NCBI GenBank assembly: GCA_026415275.1
Contig: JAOAHK010000178.1
Span: forward strand, 1-5,921
Direction of reading: 5' to 3'
Length of the DNA: 5,921 nt
DNA from: Anaerolineales bacterium
GTDB lineage: Bacteria > Chloroflexota > Anaerolineae > Anaerolineales > UBA4823
Below, one piece after another: positions 1 to 5,299 of this stretch (position 1 is its first letter; the number at the start of each line of letters is the position of its first letter). Under the pieces are notes generated by a model. The model saw only the letters and a program-made list of their open reading frames with translations. It did not search any database and had not been told where the DNA came from. The translations under genes and the position numbers were made by a program.

Positions 1-37
1 CTGGTCTCGTGGGCTCGGAGATGTGTATAAGAGACAG
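1..37. other. Illumina Nextera transposase adapter (sequencing artefact)
   Basis: Positions 4-37 match the Nextera read-2 transposase adapter, and 19-37 are the 19-bp Tn5 mosaic end (AGATGTGTATAAGAGACAG). Positions 1-3 (CTG) are probably the last bases of an i7 index. Native sequence starts at 38, in the middle of a glnS codon. This is untrimmed library sequence, not a mobile element of the organism, so the contig end is artificial and should be trimmed. Confidence 0.98.
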
Positions 38-737
38 TGACTGGATCGCGCATATTCAGGTTGGGCGATTTCATGTCAATCTTGGCGCGCAAGGTGCGCG
101 AACCTTCGGGGAATTCGCCGGCCCGCATACGTTGAAATAAATCCAAATTCTCTTCTACAGAGCGGTTTCTGTATGGACTTTCGATGCCGGGTTCGGTCAG
201 CGTCCCACGCGTTTGGCGCAGTTCTTCCGCGGTAAGGTCATCGACATAAGCCTTCCCTTTCTTGATTAATTCGATTGCGTATTCATAAAGTTGTTCAAAA
301 TAATCAGAGGCGTGAAACAAACGGTCACCCCAATCATAGCCCAGCCAGCGCACATCCTCCTTGATTGACTCGATATATTCGATATCTTCTTTCTCGGGAT
401 TGGTGTCATCAAAGCGCAGATTGCATAGCCCACCGAATTCCTCTGCAATGCCAAAATTTAGAACGATTGATTTGGCATGGCCAATGTGCAGATACCCGTT
501 GGGTTCGGGTGGAAAGCGAGTGTGAACCCGACCCCCGAAGCGACCTGTCTCGTTATCTCTGCGAATGATCTCGCGGATGAAGTCTGTAGGGCGAGATTCA
601 TCTCGCTCTTGAGACGACACAAGTGTAGAGCTGCTTTTCTTGAAGTCAGGAGGTTCATCCCGTTCTAAAGGCTTCTGAGACGATGGCAATGATGCATTAC
701 GATTGTCGGGAGGGGTTGATTTCTCAGGTTCGGACAT
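38..737 (-). CDS. glnS: Glutaminyl-tRNA synthetase, N-terminal part (truncated by contig end)
   Basis: GlnRS is the class I aminoacyl-tRNA synthetase that charges tRNA-Gln with glutamine in the cytoplasm. Reading the minus strand from ATG at 737 gives 233 uninterrupted residues. After a polar extension of about 48 residues comes [10 protein letters not shown], then the ATP-binding HIGH motif in [16 protein letters not shown] (residues 74-89). The FPPEPNGY context separates GlnRS from bacterial Glu[21 protein letters not shown] (108-126) and LRAKIDM (216-222) are further GlnRS blocks. The frame stops at RDPV, where the family normally continues with LYRI, because the adapter begins there. By comparison with E. 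coli GlnRS (about 550 residues), more than half is missing, including the KMSKS loop and the anticodon-binding beta-barrels. The start is supported by GGAGAG (744-749) six bases upstream, and by the lack of another in-frame ATG before residue 204. Confidence 0.96.
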
Positions 738-743
738 TGGTGA

Positions 744-749
744 CTCTCC
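744..749 (-). promoter_or_regulatory. Ribosome binding site of glnS
   Basis: On the minus strand this reads GGAGAG, six bases before the ATG at 737. It decides the start in favour of the long N-terminal extension. A nearby ATG that overlaps this site is in another frame. Confidence 0.75.
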
Positions 750-767
750 ATATTCGCTTTTGAGGTC

Positions 768-796
768 ATTATAAAATAGTAGGAATGTTTTATCAA
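768..796 (-). promoter_or_regulatory. Sigma70-type promoter of glnS
   Basis: On the minus strand, TTGATA (796-791) and TATAAT (773-768) are separated by exactly 17 bp. The -10 is a perfect consensus and the -35 matches 5 of 6. Transcription would begin near 761, giving a leader of about 24 nt before the glnS ATG. Confidence 0.75.
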
Positions 797-816
797 TATT
801 GAATGACATTTATCCA

Positions 817-845
817 TTGGCAAGAAAGATTTTTTTGGGCATAAT
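817..845 (+). promoter_or_regulatory. Sigma70-type promoter of folD
   Basis: TTGGCA (817-822) and CATAAT (840-845) are 17 bp apart, each 5 of 6 to consensus. The start point would be near 852, leaving a leader of about 100 nt before folD. I looked in this leader for a tetrahydrofolate riboswitch and saw none of its conserved segments, nor a strong hairpin. The promoter faces away from that of glnS, and the two -35 boxes are only 20 bp apart. Confidence 0.65.
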
Positions 846-941
846 TTCTACATAACCTAGGGGTAGGTGTTGGTTTTGAATTGGTTGGTAAGATCATTGA
901 GAGCATTTGTTTTTTGACCAGTCACTAAGAAAATACCCATG

Positions 942-949
942 AAGGAGAG
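942..949 (+). promoter_or_regulatory. Ribosome binding site that fixes the folD start
   Basis: AAGGAGAG lies four bases before the ATG at 954 (GGAG ends six bases before it). The alternative upstream ATG at 939 overlaps this Shine-Dalgarno sequence and has none of its own, so 954 is preferred. Confidence 0.8.
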
Positions 950-953
950 TGAG

Positions 954-1832
954 ATGACAGCAAAAATTATTGATGGAAAAGTGATTGCCCAGAAAGTGAG
1001 GGAGGAAGTAGCTGAAGAAGTCAAGAAAATGGTGGAGGCGGGTAAACCACGGCCAGGATTGGCAACGGTATTGGTGGGCGACCGAGTGGACTCAGCGACC
1101 TACGTGCGTTCCAAACAAAAAGCCTGCGCCGAACTGGGGATCGAATCATATGGTCATCACCTCCCAGCCGATGCTTCCCAACAAGAGGTTGAGGATCTGG
1201 TTAAGCGTCTGAGTGATGATCCCAAGGTGAATGGCATTTTGGTTCAATTGCCGTTGCCTTCTCATCTTAATGAGGAACGGGTTTTACAGACAATTGCTCT
1301 CGAAAAAGATGTGGATGGCTTTCACCCGATTAATATTGGCCGTCTAGCGCAGAAAGGTCGCGAACCTCTGTTTGTCCCATGCACTCCATATGGATGTATT
1401 TACTTATTGGAGCAAGCTGGAGTTCAAATTGAAGGGGCAAATGCGGTCGTTTTAGGCCGTTCGAACATCGTTGGAATGCCGGCGGCATTGTTGCTGATCG
1501 GGAAGAATGCCACAACCACAGTCTGTCACTCTCGTACCCGTGATCTCCCAGATGTGGTTCGCCAAGCCGATATCCTTATTGCAGCCATCGGAAAAGCTGA
1601 AATGGTGCGCGGCAGTTGGATTAAACCCGGTGCAGCCGTGATCGACGTAGGCATCAACAGCAAGGAAGACCCAACTGCTCCTAAAGGGTATCGCTTGGTC
1701 GGAGATGTCAACTTTGAAGAGGCAAAGGAAGTTGCTGGTTGGATTACACCCGTGCCAGGCGGTGTTGGTCCGATGACCATTGCGATGCTGATGAAGAACA
1801 CTTTGCGTGCAGCGCAGATTCAAAATCCATAG
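954..1832 (+). CDS. folD: Bifunctional methylenetetrahydrofolate dehydrogenase / methenyltetrahydrofolate cyclohydrolase
   Basis: FolD interconverts 5,10-methylene-THF, 5,10-methenyl-THF and 10-formyl-THF, supplying one-carbon units for purines and formyl-Met-tRNA in the cytoplasm. The protein is 292 residues from ATG 954, typical for the family. The catalytic Tyr/Lys pair is Y50 and K54 in YVRSKQK. VQLPLP (97-102) and the conserved Asp in DVDGFHP (D121) follow, then PCTPYG (142-147). The Rossmann cofactor motif GRSNIVGMP (168-176), DVGIN (231-235) and the terminal PGGVGPMT (268-275) are intact. The longer reading from 939 adds MKESE, which is only the Shine-Dalgarno region translated. FolD enzymes commonly start MTAKIIDGK, as here. 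It has its own promoter and terminator, so it is a single-gene unit. Nothing links it functionally to the downstream operon except that both touch purine or one-carbon metabolism. Confidence 0.97.
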   Translation: MTAKIIDGKVIAQKVREEVAEEVKKMVEAGKPRPGLATVLVGDRVDSATYVRSKQKACAELGIESYGHHLPADASQQEVEDLVKRLSDDPKVNGILVQLPLPSHLNEERVLQTIALEKDVDGFHPINIGRLAQKGREPLFVPCTPYGCIYLLEQAGVQIEGANAVVLGRSNIVGMPAALLLIGKNATTTVCHSRTRDLPDVVRQADILIAAIGKAEMVRGSWIKPGAAVIDVGINSKEDPTAPKGYRLVGDVNFEEAKEVAGWITPVPGGVGPMTIAMLMKNTLRAAQIQNP

Positions 1833-1853
1833 GACACGAAAAATAAATTTGGG

Positions 1854-1890
1854 TCACCGCAGGTTGGATTCCACCTGCGGTGAATTTTTT
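1854..1890 (+). terminator. Intrinsic terminator of folD
   Basis: An 11-bp perfect stem pairs TCACCGCAGGT (1854-1864) with ACCTGCGGTGA (1873-1883), with an 8-nt loop. It is followed by AT6 (1884-1890). It lies 21 nt after the folD stop and insulates the next operon, whose operator begins two bases after the T-run. Confidence 0.92.
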
Positions 1891-1893
1891 AAT

Positions 1894-1904
1894 TTGTCAG
1901 ACAA
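1894..1904. promoter_or_regulatory. Operator site 1, GntR-type palindrome upstream of the -35
   Basis: TTGTCAGACAA is an 11-bp palindrome around a single central base (1899). It abuts the -35 box of the following promoter. It fits the TNGTNNNACNA pattern known for FadR-type GntR regulators. With flanks, positions 1892-1906 are a perfect inverted copy of 1936-1950. It is probably bound by the GntR protein encoded at 3367-4110; this is inferred from context. Confidence 0.8.
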
Positions 1905-1933
1905 TTGACGTTTTTGATAAACCATGCTATAAT
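1905..1933 (+). promoter_or_regulatory. Strong promoter of the amidohydrolase-GntR-carbamoyltransferase operon
   Basis: TTGACG (1905-1910) and a perfect TATAAT (1928-1933) are separated by 17 bp. A TG at 1925-1926, one base before the -10, makes it an extended -10 promoter. The predicted start is near 1940, inside operator site 2. Such a strong promoter enclosed between two operators suggests a gene set that is silent until derepressed. Confidence 0.88.
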
Positions 1934-1937
1934 GGAA

Positions 1938-1948
1938 TTGTCTGACAA
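1938..1948. promoter_or_regulatory. Operator site 2, GntR-type palindrome at the transcription start
   Basis: TTGTCTGACAA is the reverse complement of site 1 and is itself palindromic around 1943. It covers the predicted transcription start. The centres of the two sites are 44 bp apart, close to four helical turns, so two bound dimers would lie on roughly the same DNA face with the promoter between them. Confidence 0.82.
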
Positions 1949-1963
1949 ATGGAGTAAGGGAAA

Positions 1964-3349
1964 ATGACCACGTTACTTGTCCGTAATTGTGCTGTATTGG
2001 TCACCATGGATGACCAACGTCGTGAAATCAAAAATGGCGCCATGTTTATCCGCAATGGCTTTATCGAGCAAATCGGGGAGACGAGCCAAATCCCTACAGA
2101 AGCCGATGACGTTCTTGACCTTACCGATCACATCGTCTTTCCGGGGCTGATCAATACGCATCATCATTTTTACCAGACCCTGACCCGAGTTGTCCCACAG
2201 GCGCAGAATGCTAACCTATTTCAATGGCTGAAAACGCTTTACCCAATCTGGGCGCGTATGACGGCTGAAGATGTGCGCATCTCTACCCAAACTGCGTTGA
2301 GTGAACTCGCTCTATCGGGTTGCACAACCGCTTCTGACCATTTGTATCTCTTTCCGAATGGCTCACGGTTGGATGACGAAATTGAAGCTGCGGCTGAAGT
2401 TGGGATGCGCTTACATGCCTCGCGGGGATCGATGAGTTTGGGTGAGAGCAAAGGTGGTTTACCCCCTGATAGTGTAGTGGAAGAAGAAGCTGCGATCTTG
2501 CGTGACTCACAACGATTGATCGAACAATATCATGACCCAAGACTAGGCTCCATGATACAAGTAGTATTGGCGCCTTGCTCGCCCTTTAGCGTAACTGGCG
2601 ATCTGATGCGGCAATCAGCAGCTCTAGCGCGGCAATATGGTGTGCGCTTGCACACACACCTCGCCGAAACGCAGGATGAAGAGCAGTTCTGCCTGCAAAA
2701 ATTTGGTTGTCGCCCAGTAGTATATATGGAGAAAGTGGATTGGTTGGGCGAAGATGTATGGTTTGCTCATTCGGTGCATGTCAACGATGCTGAGATTGAA
2801 GTCTATCGCAACACAGGATGTGGTGTCGCTCATTGCCCGACCTCTAACATGCGCCTTGCTTCGGGTATAGCACCAATTGTGAAGATGCTGACGCAAGGGG
2901 TGAAAGTTGGGCTAGGTGTTGATGGTTCGGCAAGCAATGACGGATCGAACTTGTTAGAAGAAGCCCGTCAGGCGATGTTGGTTGCCCGTTTGAAAGCTGG
3001 TTTAGAAGGTGCGTCCCTCTCGCACGAAGATGCTCCTCCGCTGATGACAGCTCGTCAAGCTTTAGAAATTGCCACACGTGGCGGCGCAACAGTCTTAGGC
3101 CGAAAAGACATCGGTTCTCTAGAAATAGGTAAATGTGCCGACTTTGTTGCCATTAATCTAAATCGATTGGATTACGCAGGCGCCCTGCATGACCCTGTGG
3201 CTGCGATTCTGTTTTGTGCTCCTGTGAGAGTTGATTACACCGTAGTTGGTGGTCGGTTTGTGGTCAAGCACGGTAGATTGGTCAACATAGAGGAGAATGA
3301 CTTGGTTCGACGCCACAATGAATCAGCAAAACGTCTGCTATATGGCTAA
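1964..3349 (+). CDS. Amidohydrolase-superfamily aminohydrolase, probable 8-oxoguanine deaminase
   Basis: This 461-residue cytoplasmic metal-dependent deaminase belongs to the group containing 8-oxoguanine deaminase (Pa0142 type) and hydroxyatrazine hydrolase AtzB. An 8-oxoguanine deaminase converts 8-oxoguanine to urate and ammonia. An N-terminal composite beta domain (1-60) leads into the TIM barrel. Metal and catalytic residues are intact: the HxH in NTHHHFYQ (H66, H68), H232 and E235 in THLAET, H269 in FAHSVH, and D320 in GVDGSASND. The segments TLYPIWARM (91-99), HLYLFPNG (126-133) and SRGSMSLGESKGGLPPD (153-169) are what I recall as characteristic of the 8-oxoguanine deaminase group. The C-terminal part (385-461) completes the beta domain. 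GGAG (1951-1954) lies nine bases before the ATG. It is first in an operon, 17 nt ahead of the GntR gene. Alternatives are a guanine-, pterin- or triazine-type deaminase; the superfamily is certain, the substrate is not. Confidence 0.85.
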   Translation: MTTLLVRNCAVLVTMDDQRREIKNGAMFIRNGFIEQIGETSQIPTEADDVLDLTDHIVFPGLINTHHHFYQTLTRVVPQAQNANLFQWLKTLYPIWARMTAEDVRISTQTALSELALSGCTTASDHLYLFPNGSRLDDEIEAAAEVGMRLHASRGSMSLGESKGGLPPDSVVEEEAAILRDSQRLIEQYHDPRLGSMIQVVLAPCSPFSVTGDLMRQSAALARQYGVRLHTHLAETQDEEQFCLQKFGCRPVVYMEKVDWLGEDVWFAHSVHVNDAEIEVYRNTGCGVAHCPTSNMRLASGIAPIVKMLTQGVKVGLGVDGSASNDGSNLLEEARQAMLVARLKAGLEGASLSHEDAPPLMTARQALEIATRGGATVLGRKDIGSLEIGKCADFVAINLNRLDYAGALHDPVAAILFCAPVRVDYTVVGGRFVVKHGRLVNIEENDLVRRHNESAKRLLYG

Positions 3350-3366
3350 ATTTCGATGAGGCTGGA

Positions 3367-4110
3367 ATGACAGACGCCACACAAGGATTACAAGAGCGAC
3401 TGGCTGCGATCATCGCCAACACCCAACCAGGGCAGCGATTACCGGCGGAACCTGATTTGGCGCGCGAATTAGGGGTGTCGCGCGCAAGTTTGCGCGAGGC
3501 AATGCGTACGTTTGAGACGCAAGGGATTATTCATCGCCGCCCGCGAGCAGGCACTTATGTTATGCAACCACCCGCCGTGATCGAAAGTGGTTTAGAAGTT
3601 CTGGAAAGCATCGATACCCTTGCCTCGCGCATTGGATTGCCTGTCTCTATGGGGGATGTCTCAATTCTTAGACGCACAGCTTCCGCCGAAGAAGCCGCAG
3701 CTCTTGGAATTGAGGAAAATTTTGGGGTGATCGATATTCGCCGCTCGATCCTGACCAACCAAAAAGCTGTTGCCTACTTGATCGATATTTTGCCTGAAGG
3801 TTTGGTGGGGGACGAAGAAATGCGGGACTTTCAAGGTTCAGTTTTAGACTTGTTGATCAAGCGTGGCTCACCTCCCTTGCAATCCTCGCGTTGTGAAATT
3901 AGTGTAGTACAAGCCAATCGTGAACTGGCGAAAATCTTTGGCATTCAGCGCGGCGATGGTTTGTTAATGTTTAAAGCTTGGCTCTATACCGTTAGTGGTC
4001 AGGTGATCGATTATTCCTTCAGTTATTTCTTGCCCGGCTATTTTCGCTTTCATGTTGTGCGCAGGGTCGGGCAAGTTCTTAACCCCAATCTAAATCTCAT
4101 AAATAAGTAA
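3367..4110 (+). CDS. GntR-family transcriptional regulator with UTRA effector domain (HutC type)
   Basis: The protein has 247 residues. An N-terminal winged helix-turn-helix (about 8-66) contains PGQRLPAEPDLARELGVSRA and the recognition helix SRASLREAMRTFETQG, ending with the wing RPRAGTYV. The rest (about 90-240) looks like a UTRA ligand-binding domain, ending in the typical DYSFSYFLPGYFRFHVVRR. UTRA regulators usually bind a small metabolite of the pathway they control and act as dimers. It is the middle gene of the operon, 17 nt after the amidohydrolase and 13 nt before the carbamoyltransferase. The paired operator around the operon promoter makes autoregulated repression likely. The inducer is unknown; an oxopurine, a ureido acid or a related breakdown product would fit. 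The Shine-Dalgarno is modest (GAGG at 3358-3361). An ATG at 3356 leads straight to a stop, so 3367 is the start. Confidence 0.9.
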   Translation: MTDATQGLQERLAAIIANTQPGQRLPAEPDLARELGVSRASLREAMRTFETQGIIHRRPRAGTYVMQPPAVIESGLEVLESIDTLASRIGLPVSMGDVSILRRTASAEEAAALGIEENFGVIDIRRSILTNQKAVAYLIDILPEGLVGDEEMRDFQGSVLDLLIKRGSPPLQSSRCEISVVQANRELAKIFGIQRGDGLLMFKAWLYTVSGQVIDYSFSYFLPGYFRFHVVRRVGQVLNPNLNLINK

Positions 4111-4123
4111 AGGAGAGTGTAGT

Positions 4124-5077
4124 ATGCGTAGTTTTATGGGTCGCGACATTCTGTCGCTAAAAGATTTTGAGCGAAACGAGTTCTTCCATATCTTTGATGT
4201 GGCTGAAAAAATGGAACCAATAGCGCGCAGCCGCCGCAATTCAGATCTGCTCAAAGAGAAAACTCTTGTCGCAGCTTTTTATCAACCTTCGACCCGCACA
4301 CGTTTAGCACATGAAGCTGCGATGCACCGCTTGGGTGGACATGTGGTCGGTTTTGCCGATCCTAAAATGACTCGCGCCGGTGATTTCTATCAGGAATCGA
4401 TCAAAGATACCGTCAAAATGTTGGAATTTTACGGCGATGTGACCGTCATGCGCCATTTCCAACAAGGCGCGCCACACGAAGCGGCGAAATGGGCTTCGAT
4501 CCCGGTGATCAACGGCGGTGATGGTTGGGGAGAACACCCAACCCAGATCCTCACCGACTTGTACACTGTCTTGCGCGAAAAAGGGCGCATTGACGGTCTA
4601 CGCTGGTTAGCTGTTGGCGATATGCGCATGCGCACCATGCACTCCTTGGCATATGCCTTGACTCAATTTGACTGCCCGATTACCTTTGTCGCTCCACCGG
4701 AAATGTCGCTCACCGAGGAGTTCAATGCCGAATTGCGCCAATACAGTTTGGATTTCAAAGAGGCTGAGCATGTTGAGCAGGCAATTGGCACTGCGGATGT
4801 TATCTTGGTCGAACCAGTTGTCCAGCCAGATTACACTAAATCCCGCGATGAACGCACAGGTGAGATCAGCTTGACACCTGCGAATTACAAGATCACCCGC
4901 CAACTGCTCGAGACCAAAGCCAAGCCAGATGCCATCCTGCTCCACTCCTTACCGCGTATGGATGAGATCCCGACCGACGTGGACATCACCCGCTGGTCGC
5001 GCTACTGGCAAGAAGCCTTTAATGGCGTGGTCATGCGTATGGCCTTGTTGGCATTGGTTTTAGGTGCAATGGAATAA
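4124..5077 (+). CDS. Aspartate/ornithine carbamoyltransferase-family protein, divergent PyrB-like
   Basis: This 317-residue protein has the ATCase fold over its whole length. The carbamoyl-phosphate site is kept: STRTR (56-60), R110 in VMRH, HPTQ (138-141) in GDGWGEHPTQILTDLYT, and HSLPR (274-278, canonical HPLPR). The second domain shows VGDMRMRTMHSLA (164-176), with an Arg (R170) matching E. coli PyrB Arg167. Two features argue against a normal ATCase. The loop that should carry Ser80 and Lys84 reads DPKMTRAGDFYQES (79-92), and the stretch that should carry Arg229 and Gln231 reads VEPVVQPDYTKS (229-240) with an insertion after it. SFE after the STRTR motif is AHE. I infer a transcarbamylase acting on something other than aspartate, possibly catabolic. 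AAGGAGAG (4109-4116) supports ATG 4124 over ATG 4136. It is the last gene of the three-gene operon. Automated annotation would probably call it pyrB. Confidence 0.82.
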   Translation: MRSFMGRDILSLKDFERNEFFHIFDVAEKMEPIARSRRNSDLLKEKTLVAAFYQPSTRTRLAHEAAMHRLGGHVVGFADPKMTRAGDFYQESIKDTVKMLEFYGDVTVMRHFQQGAPHEAAKWASIPVINGGDGWGEHPTQILTDLYTVLREKGRIDGLRWLAVGDMRMRTMHSLAYALTQFDCPITFVAPPEMSLTEEFNAELRQYSLDFKEAEHVEQAIGTADVILVEPVVQPDYTKSRDERTGEISLTPANYKITRQLLETKAKPDAILLHSLPRMDEIPTDVDITRWSRYWQEAFNGVVMRMALLALVLGAME

Positions 5078-5085
5078 TCTGAAGA

Positions 5086-5113
5086 CGTAGGTCGAAATTA
5101 ATTTCGACCTACG
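5086..5113. repeat. Perfect 28-bp palindrome after the carbamoyltransferase gene
   Basis: CGTAGGTCGAAATT (5086-5099) is followed directly by its exact reverse complement (5100-5113). As RNA it would fold into a stem of 12 or more pairs with a TTAA loop, starting eight bases after the stop codon. No T-run follows on the plus strand, so it is not a classic intrinsic terminator. It could protect the 3' end of the upstream mRNA, be a dispersed palindromic element, or be a binding site. It has no sequence resemblance to the TTGTCTGACAA operators. Confidence 0.85.
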
Positions 5114-5299
5114 CCATTCCAGCCGAGTTTGCCGTCCATCGAGTTAATGGAGATATTCATTATCGGGAAATCTGAAAGGCTCATTTCGAAGTTTGGAACG
5201 CAGCGACGAGCAATCGGTGACTTACGACCAAAACCAACAACCAATAACAAGTAACCTTAAGCAAATGAGTAATGACGAAAAAAGTTATGGAGGTCGAAC
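5114..5299 (+). other. Intergenic spacer before the YgeW-like gene
   Basis: No convincing gene is seen here. The only promoter-like pair I can find is TTGCCG (5129-5134) and GATATT (5152-5157), 17 bp apart, with a weak 4-of-6 -10; I do not trust it. Positions 5181-5215, including GGAACGCAGCGACGAGCAATC, resemble the GCGA-rich intergenic repeats of many bacterial genomes and may be a repeat remnant. The last bases hold a strong ribosome binding site. The 3' half is A-rich, as in an unstructured leader. Confidence 0.4.
5289..5294 (+). promoter_or_regulatory. Strong ribosome binding site of the YgeW-like gene
   Basis: GGAGGT lies five bases before the ATG at 5300. It is the best Shine-Dalgarno match in the window and fixes the start, giving a protein whose N-terminus (GRDLIGDLDF) parallels that of the preceding carbamoyltransferase (GRDILSLKDF). 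Confidence 0.85.

Noticed and set aside
19..37. Tn5/IS50 end as a natural transposon
   Set aside because: It is the hyperactive mosaic end attached to the commercial adapter sequence at a contig end, so it comes from library preparation.
458..658. Minus-strand ORF of 66 residues and overlapping plus-strand ORFs at 365-568 and 477-668
   Set aside because: They are out-of-frame shadows of glnS, whose own frame (residues 1-233 from 737) carries the HIGH motif and continuous family similarity.
939..953. Upstream ATG giving FolD five extra residues
   Set aside because: The extra codons are the Shine-Dalgarno sequence of the ATG at 954; no ribosome site precedes 939, and the family starts at MTAKIID.
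852..953. Possible tetrahydrofolate riboswitch in the folD leader
   Set aside because: I saw none of the conserved segments of that riboswitch and no strong pairing in the leader.
1452..1823. Minus-strand ORF of 123 residues inside folD
   Set aside because: It is antisense to conserved FolD motifs, with no ribosome binding site or recognisable domain; the protein looks like random Cys/His-rich translation.
1892..1950. The 15-bp inverted repeat as a transcript hairpin or mobile-element ends
   Set aside because: Transcription should start inside the right arm, so the hairpin would not be in the RNA. Only 29 bp (1907-1935) lie between the arms, and they hold the promoter, so it is not an insertion sequence.
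4607..4945. Minus-strand ORF of 112 residues inside the PyrB-like gene
   Set aside because: It is fully antisense to a gene with clear family motifs and has no own signals.
5147..5254. A 35-residue plus-strand ORF (starts MEIFIIGKSERL) in the spacer
   Set aside because: It has no proper Shine-Dalgarno, no recognisable domain, and overlaps a repeat-like stretch; chance is more likely.
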